NCBI GenBank assembly: GCA_027485815.1
Contig: JAIXQE010000207.1
Span: forward strand, 21,801 to 85,800
DNA: 64,000 nucleotides
Source: Opitutaceae bacterium
Lineage (GTDB): Bacteria > Verrucomicrobiota > Verrucomicrobiia > Opitutales > Opitutaceae
Reading direction: 5' to 3'
Shown: one piece after another, positions 44,831 through 52,956 of the stretch
How the letters are laid out: the number at the start of each line of letters is the position of its first letter
How positions within the stretch are numbered: position 1 is the first letter of the stretch
Translations under genes and position numbers: made by a program
The notes under the pieces: model-generated
The model's database searches: none
What the model was told of the DNA's origin: nothing
What the model saw: the letters and a program-made list of their open reading frames with translations, nothing else

Positions 44831-45927
44831 GCACTGGCCACCTTTTCGTCATCGGGGCGACGCACCACCGCACGCCCATCGAGGTGCGCGAGCGGCTGGC
44901 GCTCGACGCGGATGGGGCGGTCGCGCTCCGCGACCAGCTGGCGTCGCTGCCCGGACTGCGCGAGTTCACCGTCGTCAGCACCTGCAACCGCATCGAGTTC
45001 TACGGGGTCGCGGCGAACCCCGCGGTCGCCGACGAGGTGGGCGGCGCGTTCTGCCGGCGGCAGAACTTCGCCCCGGACGAATTCGCCCGCTTCCGGCTCG
45101 ACCTCCGCGACGCGGCCGCGCTGCAGCATCTCGTCGAGGTCGCCGCGGGCCTCGATTCGCAGATGCTGGGGGAGACGGAGATCTTCGGCCAGCTGAAGCA
45201 GGCCTACGCCGCCGCGCAGGCCGCGGGCCACACGGGGCCCGTGCTCAACCGCGCCTTCCAGAAGGCGTTCCAGGCGGCCAAGCAGGTCCGCACCCAGACC
45301 GCCATCACGACGGGCCAGGTCAGCGTCGCCAACGTCGCGGTCGAGCTGGCGGGCACGATCTTCGGCGGGCTCTCCGACGCGCGCATTCTCCTGCTCGGCG
45401 CGGGGGAGATCGGCGAGAAGACGGCGAAGGCGTTCCAGAGCCGCGGCGCCGCCTCCCTCACCGTCGCAAGCCGACGGCTGGAGCGCGCGATGGAGCTCGC
45501 GACGACCCTCGGCGCCAGCGCCCTGCCCTTCGAGCAACGGGAGTCACGCCTCGCCGAGTTCGACATCGTGGTGTGCGCGACGTCGGCCCCGGACATCATC
45601 CTGCCCCGCGCCGCGGTACGCGCGGCGATGGCCCGCCGGCCCGCCCGGCCGCTCTTCCTTATCGACCAGGCGCTGCCCCGCGACATCGATCCCACGGTGG
45701 CCGAGCTGGAGAACGTGTTCCTCTACAACCTTGATGACCTCGCGCGGATCGCGGAGGAAAACCGCGCCGCGCGCGAGGCCGAGACGCTGAAGGGCCGCGC
45801 CATCGCCGGCGAGAAGGCCCGCGCGCTCTGGCAGCAGGTCGCGGCCCAGGTGGCCGGCGCGGGCACCAGTACCACCGCCGAACCGATCCCGCCGGCCAGC
45901 GCGACTTCACTTCCCGAGAATCGCTAG
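44827..45927 (+). CDS. hemA: Glutamyl-tRNA reductase
   Basis: First enzyme of the C5 haem pathway: reduces glutamyl-tRNA to glutamate semialdehyde with NADPH. 366 aa, about 50 shorter than E. coli HemA. Catalytic Cys53 lies in VVSTCNRIEFYG; substrate domain to about 155 (LDSQMLGETEIFGQLKQAY), NADPH-binding domain about 165-300 (ILLLGAGEIGEKTAKAF, VCATSAPD). The C-terminal dimerisation helices are short, ending soon after RAREAETLKGRAIAGEKARALWQQ. The ATG overlaps the HemX-like stop (ATGA); the stop overlaps the convergent lpxB stop in CTAG. Confidence 0.95.
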   Translation: MSTGHLFVIGATHHRTPIEVRERLALDADGAVALRDQLASLPGLREFTVVSTCNRIEFYGVAANPAVADEVGGAFCRRQNFAPDEFARFRLDLRDAAALQHLVEVAAGLDSQMLGETEIFGQLKQAYAAAQAAGHTGPVLNRAFQKAFQAAKQVRTQTAITTGQVSVANVAVELAGTIFGGLSDARILLLGAGEIGEKTAKAFQSRGAASLTVASRRLERAMELATTLGASALPFEQRESRLAEFDIVVCATSAPDIILPRAAVRAAMARRPARPLFLIDQALPRDIDPTVAELENVFLYNLDDLARIAEENRAAREAETLKGRAIAGEKARALWQQVAAQVAGAGTSTTAEPIPPASATSLPENR

Positions 45928-47099
45928 CGTCGCTCCGCCGCGGCCAGCTGGCGCGCCAGCCAGCCCGCCGCGTCGCCCCCCGCGGGCGCCGCCAGGATCG
46001 CGCGCAACCGCCGGGCATGCGCCGCCGTCGCCTCCCGCCGCCGCGGATCGTCCGCGCAGCCCCGCAGTTCCGCCGCCAGGGCGCGCGCCGTCGCCCGCCC
46101 CTGGATGAACTCCGGGTACATCTCCTCGCCCAACAGCAGGTTCGCGATGCCCAGGTAAGGAACCCGGACGAGCATCCGGCCGAGGATGTACGTCACCGGG
46201 TGGGCCCGATAGGCGATCGCGCCGGGAATTCCGGCCAGGGCGCACTGGAGCGACATCGTCCCGCTGGACATCAAAACGGCCGAGGCGCCCACGGGAGGCT
46301 CGGCCCCGCGGGGGACCTCCCGCACCGCGATCCCGGCGTGGGGATCCGCCGCCGTGAGCAATCGGCTTACGCCCCCCCCGGGATGGAGGGCAATGGCCTT
46401 CTCCCGACCCGATGCGCGGAAGCCGGCAACCAACCGGGGATAGATCCGCGCGACCGCCTGGCGGCGGCTGCCCGGCAACAGGAGCACGGGGCCCGCGGGA
46501 TCCACGGCGACCGGCGCGCCATGCTCCGGATCGAGGAAGGGATGCCCGACGAATTCCACGGGCAACGACGTGTCGGCATAGCACCCCGGCTCGAAGGGAA
46601 AAATGACGGCCAGCGCGTCGAGGTCGCGCGCCATGGTGAAGCGTCGCCGCGCCTTCCACGCCCAGATCTGCGGGGAGATGTAGTAGACGACCCGCACGTC
46701 CCCGCCCCCGGCCCGCGAGATGCCCTGTTCCCGCAGCGCGGCGGCGAGCCGCAGGTTCAGCCCGGGGTAGTCGACCAGGCAAACCAGCTTGGGCTGGTGC
46801 TCCCGGATCCACGCGACCAGGGCCGCGAAGAGCCGCCGGAAGTAGCCGTAGTTGCGCAACACCTCGACCAGTCCGACCACGGACGAGGCGGTGAGGTCGT
46901 GCAGCAACTGGGCGCCCGCCGTGCGCAACCGCTCCCCGCCGAGGGCCGCGACCCTCCGGCCCGGCTCCGCCCGGAGCAAACGGGCCACCATCCGCCCCGC
47001 GTGCTCGTCCCCGGAGTGCTCGCCGGCCAGCACCAGCACGTCCGGTCGTCCTCCGCGCGGCGGAGGCAGGGGGAAGCTGGGATCAGGCTGCCGCGACAC
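45924..47099 (-). CDS. lpxB: Lipid-A-disaccharide synthase
   Basis: Peripheral inner-membrane glycosyltransferase (GT19) joining UDP-diacylglucosamine and lipid X; 391 aa, close to the usual 382. Seen: VLVLAGEHSGDEHAGRMVARLL at the N-terminus (family AGExSGD), YFRRLFAALVAWI, VCLVDYPGLNLRLA, YYISPQIWAWK, FPFEPGCY, EFVGHPFLD, LLPGSRRQAV and SSGTMSLQCAL. A GTG at 47099, 13 bases after the preceding stop, is the most economical start; a longer frame upstream lies within that gene. The last codon overlaps hemA (CTAG). The presence of LpxB shows lipid A synthesis in this organism. Confidence 0.95.
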   Translation of the reverse strand: MSRQPDPSFPLPPPRGGRPDVLVLAGEHSGDEHAGRMVARLLRAEPGRRVAALGGERLRTAGAQLLHDLTASSVVGLVEVLRNYGYFRRLFAALVAWIREHQPKLVCLVDYPGLNLRLAAALREQGISRAGGGDVRVVYYISPQIWAWKARRRFTMARDLDALAVIFPFEPGCYADTSLPVEFVGHPFLDPEHGAPVAVDPAGPVLLLPGSRRQAVARIYPRLVAGFRASGREKAIALHPGGGVSRLLTAADPHAGIAVREVPRGAEPPVGASAVLMSSGTMSLQCALAGIPGAIAYRAHPVTYILGRMLVRVPYLGIANLLLGEEMYPEFIQGRATARALAAELRGCADDPRRREATAAHARRLRAILAAPAGGDAAGWLARQLAAAERR

Positions 47100-47112
47100 G
47101 ACCGGAATGCCG

Positions 47113-48096
47113 TCAGGCCGCGGTTTCCGCCGCGCGGATCTGCTCGGTGATCGCGAGGGCCACTTCGAGGGCGCTCTTGCCCAGCGCGGCCCCGACCTTG
47201 GGCTGGCTGGCCCGCGCCACGCTCTCCACAAAATGCGCCAGCTCGAGCGCCAGCGGCTCCCCCTTCTCGATGGGAATCTCGCGCACCGGGACGGCCTCCC
47301 CGCCCTTGAGTTCCCCCGCGCGCACCCGGATCGCGTGCGCCACCAGGTCCTCCCGGCGCACGAGGTGGCCGGTCTGATGCATGAAATCGAGGGAGAGGTA
47401 GGCGTCCTCCTGAAAGATGCGGATCTCGCGCGCCTTCTTCGCGCTCATCCGGCTGGCGCTGAGGTTCGCGACGCAACCGTCCGCGAACTGCAGCCGCGCG
47501 TTGGCGATGTCCTCGCTGCGGGAGAGGACGCGCACGCCCACGCTGTCGATCCGCGTGAGCGGGGCCTTCACGAGCGCGAGGACGATCCCGATGTCGTGGA
47601 TCATCAAGTCGAGGACCACGCCGACCTCCGTGCCGCGCGGCTGGTAGGGTGCGAGCCGTTCGGCGGTCAAGTAGCGCGGCCGCCGGATCTCGCCCTCGAG
47701 GAAGGCCATCACCGGGTTGAAATGCTCGATGTGCCCGACCTGCACGATGCGCCCGGCCTCCCGCGCCGCCGCCAGCACCTGCTCCGCCTCCGCGAGCGAC
47801 GCGCACAGCGGCTTCTCAATCAGCAGGTGGCTGCCGCCGCCCAGCAATTGGAGCGCGACCTCCGCGTGGCGGTCCGTGGGCACCACGACGGAAACCGCGT
47901 CGCAAGCCGCCCCCAGCGCGGCCAGGTCGGGGAACACGCGGCCACCGTGGCGGCCGGCGATCTCCGCGGCGCGCCGCGGGTCCGCGTCGAACACGCCGAC
48001 AAACTCCACCCCGGGAAGCGACGCGTAGATGCGCGCGTGGTGCTGGCCGAGCGAGCCCACCCCCGCCACGCCGCACCGGATCTTGCTGGGAACCAT
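47113..48096 (-). CDS. Gfo/Idh/MocA-family oxidoreductase beside lpxB (possibly GnnA-like)
   Basis: Cytosolic NAD(P) oxidoreductase, 327 aa. Rossmann loop [16 protein letters not shown] (about 9-24), EKPLC motif at 94-98, and HDIGIVL in the catalytic domain. The frame is open 36 codons upstream, but ATG 48096 begins at the first beta strand ([14 protein letters not shown]). It lies between lolD and lpxB. In some bacteria a dehydrogenase of this family (GnnA) and a DegT aminotransferase (GnnB) make UDP-3-amino-GlcNAc for amide-linked lipid A, and gnnA commonly sits in lpx operons. The position fits that role, but the family has many substrates, so this is a hypothesis. Confidence 0.88.
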   Translation of the reverse strand: MVPSKIRCGVAGVGSLGQHHARIYASLPGVEFVGVFDADPRRAAEIAGRHGGRVFPDLAALGAACDAVSVVVPTDRHAEVALQLLGGGSHLLIEKPLCASLAEAEQVLAAAREAGRIVQVGHIEHFNPVMAFLEGEIRRPRYLTAERLAPYQPRGTEVGVVLDLMIHDIGIVLALVKAPLTRIDSVGVRVLSRSEDIANARLQFADGCVANLSASRMSAKKAREIRIFQEDAYLSLDFMHQTGHLVRREDLVAHAIRVRAGELKGGEAVPVREIPIEKGEPLALELAHFVESVARASQPKVGAALGKSALEVALAITEQIRAAETAA

Positions 48097-48142
48097 GCGC
48101 GGACCGTAGCGGAGCGCCCCCCGGGCGCCATCCGAAAGCGCT

Positions 48143-48796
48143 TCAGCGCAGGATGCCCTCGTGGAGGGTACGGGTGCTCCCGCAGCGGGCCGCGTGCGCC
48201 GCATTGTGCGTGACGAGCACGAGGCCGGTGCCGGTTGCGGCGCAGAGGCCGACCAGCAGGTCGATGACAGCCTCGCCGGTGTGCTCGTCCAGGTTTCCCG
48301 TGGGCTCGTCGGCCAGCAGGAGCCGCGGACGATTCATCAGCGCCCGCGCGACCGCGACCCGCTGTCGTTCACCGCCCGAGAGCTGGGACGGCAAATGCCG
48401 GGCGCGACCGGCGAGGCCGACCTGGCCCAGGAGGGCCTCCGCCCGTTGCCTCGTCGCGGCGTCCGGCGCGCCGAGCATGCGCGCCGCCAGCAGCACGTTG
48501 CCGAGCGCATCGAGCTCGGGTACGAGGTGGAACGCCTGGAACACCAACCCGAGGTAACGGCTCCGGCGGCCGGGATCCGGCGCCGCGGCGCCCCAGCGGA
48601 TCCAGCCGGCGTCGGGGAGATCGAGCCCGGCCAGCAGGTGGAGCAGCGTGGACTTGCCCGAGCCGGACTCCCCGCGGATCGCGAGGCTCTCGCCCGCGGC
48701 GAGCGTGAGCTCGACCGCGCGGAGCACCGGGATTCGCGCGGCTCCGCTGCCAAAGGCCTTCGCCACTCCCCCGGCCTCCAGGATCAGCTCACTCAC
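48143..48796 (-). CDS. lolD: Lipoprotein-releasing ABC transporter, ATP-binding subunit (LolD-like)
   Basis: Cytoplasmic ATPase of the ABC family MacB/LolD, 217 aa. Walker [10 protein letters not shown] (42-50), Q-loop FQAFHL, signature LSGGERQR (139-146), Walker [13 protein letters not shown] (159-170) and switch His in VTHN. Together with the membrane subunit immediately upstream it would drive release of lipoproteins from the inner membrane. The start is GTG at 48796, overlapping the end of that gene by 8 bases, so both are coupled. The oxidoreductase beside lpxB follows. Confidence 0.93.
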   Translation of the reverse strand: MSELILEAGGVAKAFGSGAARIPVLRAVELTLAAGESLAIRGESGSGKSTLLHLLAGLDLPDAGWIRWGAAAPDPGRRSRYLGLVFQAFHLVPELDALGNVLLAARMLGAPDAATRQRAEALLGQVGLAGRARHLPSQLSGGERQRVAVARALMNRPRLLLADEPTGNLDEHTGEAVIDLLVGLCAATGTGLVLVTHNAAHAARCGSTRTLHEGILR

Positions 48797-50018
48797 TGCG
48801 CAGCGCCTCCACGGGTTTGAGCCGGCTCGCGCGCCAGGCCGGCAGCAGCCCGGCGAGGGTCGAGATGACGATCGCCGCCACCACGGTGAGGATCAGGTCG
48901 GCGGGCAGCGTGTGGGCCGGGAGGTCGGTGAAGTGGTAGAATTGCCGCAGCGTCTCCTCGCGGCCGAGCCCGCGGGCGATCAGCCGCACGAGTTCGTTGC
49001 GCCACGCCAGCACCGTGAATCCGCCGGCCAGCCCGAGCAGCGTGCCGCTGACCCCGATCAGGAAGGCCTGCGCGCAGAAGCAGAGCGCCACGCCCCGGCG
49101 GCTCGCGCCCAGCGCCCCGAGCAGGCCGATCTCGCGGGTCTTCCGCACCACGGAGATCAGCAGGGAGCTCATCACCGAGAACGCGGCGATCACCACGATG
49201 AACAGCAGCAGGAAGGCGGTGATCGTCTTCTCCAGGTTCAGCACCCACAGGAAGCTTTCCCATTTCCGCGTCCAGGGCAGCGCCTCGATGCCGGGGGGCA
49301 GGACGCGGTTGACCCCGGGCAGGGCGGCCACCTCGTCCCGGCCGGCCGCGAGGCGCACGTTGACGCCGTGCACCGCGCGGCCGAGCCCGTAGAGCTCCTG
49401 CGCGGCCCGGAGCGTCGTGAAGGCCAGGCTGCTGTCGAGGTGCTGGTGGCCGATCTCGAAAAGGCCGACCACCCGGAAACGCCGCGGCAGGATCACCTCG
49501 TCCTGCTTCAGCCGCTCGAACAGCAGGGGCGAGTAGAGTTCGACCACGCTGCCCACGCCGGCCCCGAGCTGCTCCGCCACCTGCCAGCTGAGGATCACCG
49601 AGTCGTCATCCAGTTCCTCGAGGCTCCCGACGCGCACGTAGCGCCCCAGCTCGGCGACGCTCCCGACGGAGAGCGGGTCGATGCCGCGCAGGAGCGGGAA
49701 GGCGGGGCGGTTCGCGGCAAGGGCGGCCACCGGGCCCTCCACGAAGGGCGACGCGCCGGCCACTCCCGGGGCGCCTCGGATGGCCGCGAGCACCGCCGCG
49801 GGATCCTCGATCAGCCCCTTGGCCTTCACCTGGATCTCCCCCTCGGTCCGCACGATCATCCGCCTGATCTCGTGCCCGAACCCCCCCATCACGCTCGTCA
49901 CGATGACCAGGACGCCGACCCCAAGGGCGACGCCGAGGACCGAGATCGCCGTGAAGAACGGGAAGCGCCGCCCGGCGGGGAAAAGCTGGCGGAGGGCGAG
50001 GTAGAGGTACCAGGGCAT
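48789..50018 (-). CDS. lolC: Lipoprotein-releasing ABC transporter, permease (LolC/LolE-like)
   Basis: Inner-membrane protein, 409 aa, with the four-helix MacB/LolC/LolE topology: TM1 about 22-45 (FTAISVLGVALGVGVLVIVTSV), a long periplasmic domain, then three helices near about 272-295, 320-345 and 370-395, with the FtsX signature RKTREIGLLGALGASRRG between. The ATG at 50018 (GCCTCCCG directly before it) starts MPWYLYLALRQLF, typical for LolC. The single permease gene suggests a homodimer instead of a LolC-LolE pair. It ends 8 bases inside lolD and begins 26 bases after lysS. Confidence 0.93.
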   Translation of the reverse strand: MPWYLYLALRQLFPAGRRFPFFTAISVLGVALGVGVLVIVTSVMGGFGHEIRRMIVRTEGEIQVKAKGLIEDPAAVLAAIRGAPGVAGASPFVEGPVAALAANRPAFPLLRGIDPLSVGSVAELGRYVRVGSLEELDDDSVILSWQVAEQLGAGVGSVVELYSPLLFERLKQDEVILPRRFRVVGLFEIGHQHLDSSLAFTTLRAAQELYGLGRAVHGVNVRLAAGRDEVAALPGVNRVLPPGIEALPWTRKWESFLWVLNLEKTITAFLLLFIVVIAAFSVMSSLLISVVRKTREIGLLGALGASRRGVALCFCAQAFLIGVSGTLLGLAGGFTVLAWRNELVRLIARGLGREETLRQFYHFTDLPAHTLPADLILTVVAAIVISTLAGLLPAWRASRLKPVEALRSE

Positions 50019-50044
50019 CGGGAGGCGCGCGCGGCGCCCGCGGA

Positions 50045-51529
50045 TCAGGTGGCGCCCGGGCGGAGCTGCGGGAACAGGATCACGTCCCGGATGCTCTCCG
50101 CCCCGGTGAGCAAAATGCAGAGGCGGTCGATGCCGATGCCCATCCCGCCCGCGGGGGGCATGCCGTGCTCGAGGGCAAGCAGGAAATCCTGGTCGATGTT
50201 CTGGCGTTCCTCGCCGGCCTGCCGCTCGAACATCTCCCGCTGCACGTCGGGGTCGTTCTGCTCGGAGTAGGCCGGGGCGACCTCCATCCCGCCGATGATC
50301 AGCTCGAAGACGTCGATCGTGCTCGGGTCGTCCGCGGTCAGCTTCGCCAGCGGGCAGAGCTCCCGCGGCAGGTGCGTCACGAAGGTCGGCTGGATCAGCG
50401 TGGGTTCGATCCGCTTGGAGAAGATCTCGTTGGTGATCTCGAACTCCTCCCACGCCGGGTTCACCCCAAGGCCGAGGCGTTCCGCCCCGGCGATCTTGTC
50501 CGCCTTGGAGCGCGCGAACCAGTCAGCGTCACCCGTGGCCTCGCGGATCAAGTCCTTGTAGCGGACCTCACGCCAGGGGGCGCCGAAGTCGATGTCCTGT
50601 CCACTGGGCGCGTGACGGAGCCGGAGGCTGCCGTCGGCCGGCCGGACCACGTCCCGCACCAGCGATTCCAGCAACTCCCGCACCAGCCGCATCATTCCCC
50701 GGTAGTCCGAGTAGGCCTCGTAGACCTCGAGCATCGTGAACTCCGGGTTGTGCTTCCGGGAAACCCCCTCGTTGCGGAAGATGCGCCCGATCTCGAACAC
50801 GCGGTCGAAGCCGCCCACCAGCATCCGCTTCAGGCGCAGCTCGGTGGCGATCCGCAGGAAGAAATCCGCGCCCAGCGCGTTGTGATGGGTCTTGAACGGT
50901 CGGGCCGCCGCGCCGCCGGGCGTCGCCTCCAGCACCGGGGTCTCCAGCTCGAGGAAGCGCCGGTCCTCGAGGAAGCGCCGGATGTGCGACACGATCCGCG
51001 GCCGGAGCAGCAGCCGCGCGCGCGATTCCGCGTTCACGATCACGTCGAGGTAGCGCTGGCGGTAGACCTGCTCCGGGTCGCTGAGCCCGTGCCACTTCTC
51101 GGGCAGCGGTCGCAGCGCCTTGGCCAGCAGGACGAAACGGTCGACCTTCAGCGTGATCTCGCCGGACTTCGTGACGAAGAGCGTGCCCTCCGCGCCGATG
51201 ATGTCGCCGAGGTCGAGGCGCTTGAAGGCCGCGTACGCGGCCTCGCCCACCACGTCCCGCTTGAGGTACAGCTGGATCTGCCCGTCCTGGTCGAGGATCT
51301 TGACGAACTGGCTCTTGCCCATGTCCCGGATCGTCACCAGCCGACCGCCGACCGCCGCCGCGACGGTGTAATCCTGGCCCGCGACGTGGGCGCGCAGGGC
51401 CTGCGCGGAGGAGTGCGTGGGGGTGAAGCTCGCGCGGAAGGGATCCGTGCCCGCGGCGCGGAGTTCCGCCAGCTTCTGGCGGCGGACGGCGTGCTGGTCG
51501 TGCGAGAGGTCGGGTTGGGCGTCGGACAT
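50045..51529 (-). CDS. lysS: Lysyl-tRNA synthetase (class II)
   Basis: Cytosolic class II aminoacyl-tRNA synthetase, 494 aa, normal length. OB-fold anticodon-binding domain about 60-150 ([19 protein letters not shown]), class II motif 1 [21 protein letters not shown], motif 2 around [24 protein letters not shown] (about 265-290), and motif 3 [13 protein letters not shown] near the C-terminus. Leader CCCTCCGCTCCG precedes the ATG. It begins an operon with lolC, lolD, the oxidoreductase and lpxB, and is divergent from the DUF1552 gene. Confidence 0.97.
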   Translation of the reverse strand: MSDAQPDLSHDQHAVRRQKLAELRAAGTDPFRASFTPTHSSAQALRAHVAGQDYTVAAAVGGRLVTIRDMGKSQFVKILDQDGQIQLYLKRDVVGEAAYAAFKRLDLGDIIGAEGTLFVTKSGEITLKVDRFVLLAKALRPLPEKWHGLSDPEQVYRQRYLDVIVNAESRARLLLRPRIVSHIRRFLEDRRFLELETPVLEATPGGAAARPFKTHHNALGADFFLRIATELRLKRMLVGGFDRVFEIGRIFRNEGVSRKHNPEFTMLEVYEAYSDYRGMMRLVRELLESLVRDVVRPADGSLRLRHAPSGQDIDFGAPWREVRYKDLIREATGDADWFARSKADKIAGAERLGLGVNPAWEEFEITNEIFSKRIEPTLIQPTFVTHLPRELCPLAKLTADDPSTIDVFELIIGGMEVAPAYSEQNDPDVQREMFERQAGEERQNIDQDFLLALEHGMPPAGGMGIGIDRLCILLTGAESIRDVILFPQLRPGAT

Positions 51530-51627
51530 CGGAGCGGAGGGCCACCGTGGGCTCCGCCCGGCCGCGGGGCAAACGCAATTTCCCGGGGGCGCTTGCCACC
51601 CGCCCGCCCGCGCGCCACGGTCGGCGC

Positions 51628-52956
51628 GTGAAGCCGTCGCGCGCCCCCTACGTCGCCAGCCGTGTTCCCCTCTCCCGCCGGTGCTTCCTGCGCTCCGCCG
51701 GCATCGGCCTGTCGCTGCCGCTGCTGCAGGCGATGTCCCCCGTGCTCGGCCGGGCCGCGCCCGCCCCTGGACCCGCGCCCGGCGCGCCCCGCCGGATGCT
51801 CGCGATCTGCAACAACCTCGGCCTGCTCGCCGACCAGTTCTTCCCCGCGGAGGCCGGGGCCGGCTACACCGCCTCGCCCTACCTGCGCCTGCTGGACGAG
51901 CACCGCGCGGACTTCTCGGTCTTCAGCGGCGTGTCCCACCCGAACGTCGACGGCGGGCACCCGGCCGACGTCTGCTTCCTGACGGCCGCGCCCCATCCGG
52001 GCAGCAGCTCCTTCCGCAACACCATCTCGCTCGATCAGGTCATCGCGGAACAGATCGGCACCCTCACCCGCTTTCCCTCGCTCACCCTCGGGGTCAACAC
52101 CCGCACCCGCAGCCTGTCCTGGACCGGCAGCGGCGTCGCCATTCCCCCGGAGGACAAGGCGGCGGACGTGTTCCGCCAGCTGTTCCTGCAGGGATCTGCG
52201 GCGGAGGTGACCGCGCAACTGCGCCGGCTCGACACTGGCCGCAGCATCCTCGACTCCGTCGCCGGCCAGGCCAGCGCCCTCCGCCGCAATCTCCCCGCCC
52301 CGGACCGCGAGCGGCTTGAGCAGTATTTCACCAGCGTGCGCGAGCTGGAGCAGCGACTGCAGGCCTCGCGCGACTGGGAGCAGCGCCCCAAGCCGGCGGT
52401 CAGCGTGCCCGTGCCGATCGACCCGGCCAACCCCGCCGCGTACATGGAGAAGGTGCGCGTGATGTACGACCTCGCGCGGCTCGCCTTCGAGACCGACTCC
52501 ACCCGCGCCGTCACCCTGATGCTCGACGGCGTGAGCACCCCCGCGCTGGAGCTGGCGGACGCCACCCTGACCGACGGGTACCACAACCTCTCGCACCACG
52601 GGAAGTCGGAGAAGAAGCGGGGCGAGCTGCGCCGCATCGACGAGTGGCACATGCGCCTGCTCGCCAAGCTGCTGGCCGACCTGAAGGCGACGCGGGAGGA
52701 CGGGGGGCCGCTGCTCGACCGGACGATGGTCCTCTACGGCTCCAATTTCGGCGACGCCAACGCGCACACCTGCTTCAACCTGCCAACGCTGCTCGCCGGG
52801 GGCGGCTTCCGCCACGGCCGCCACCACGCGTTCAGCACCGCCCACAACTACCCGCTGCCGAACCTCTACGTCTCCATGCTGCAGCGGATGGGCATTCCCG
52901 CCGAGCGCTTCGCCTCCTCCACGGGCACGCTGCGCGGGCTCGAGTTCGCCGGATGA
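51628..52956 (+). CDS. DUF1552 protein with Tat-like signal
   Basis: 442-residue protein of the DUF1552 family. The GTG at 51628 leaves a clean twin-arginine signal ([21 protein letters not shown], about residues 15-36); the frame also opens at ATG 51547, which adds 27 low-complexity residues. After the signal: [44 protein letters not shown], and the C-terminal [21 protein letters not shown]. The family resembles DUF1501, has no known reaction and is usually encoded next to DUF1592-type cytochromes, as here (stop/start overlap ATGA). Confidence 0.92.
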   Translation: MKPSRAPYVASRVPLSRRCFLRSAGIGLSLPLLQAMSPVLGRAAPAPGPAPGAPRRMLAICNNLGLLADQFFPAEAGAGYTASPYLRLLDEHRADFSVFSGVSHPNVDGGHPADVCFLTAAPHPGSSSFRNTISLDQVIAEQIGTLTRFPSLTLGVNTRTRSLSWTGSGVAIPPEDKAADVFRQLFLQGSAAEVTAQLRRLDTGRSILDSVAGQASALRRNLPAPDRERLEQYFTSVRELEQRLQASRDWEQRPKPAVSVPVPIDPANPAAYMEKVRVMYDLARLAFETDSTRAVTLMLDGVSTPALELADATLTDGYHNLSHHGKSEKKRGELRRIDEWHMRLLAKLLADLKATREDGGPLLDRTMVLYGSNFGDANAHTCFNLPTLLAGGGFRHGRHHAFSTAHNYPLPNLYVSMLQRMGIPAERFASSTGTLRGLEFAG

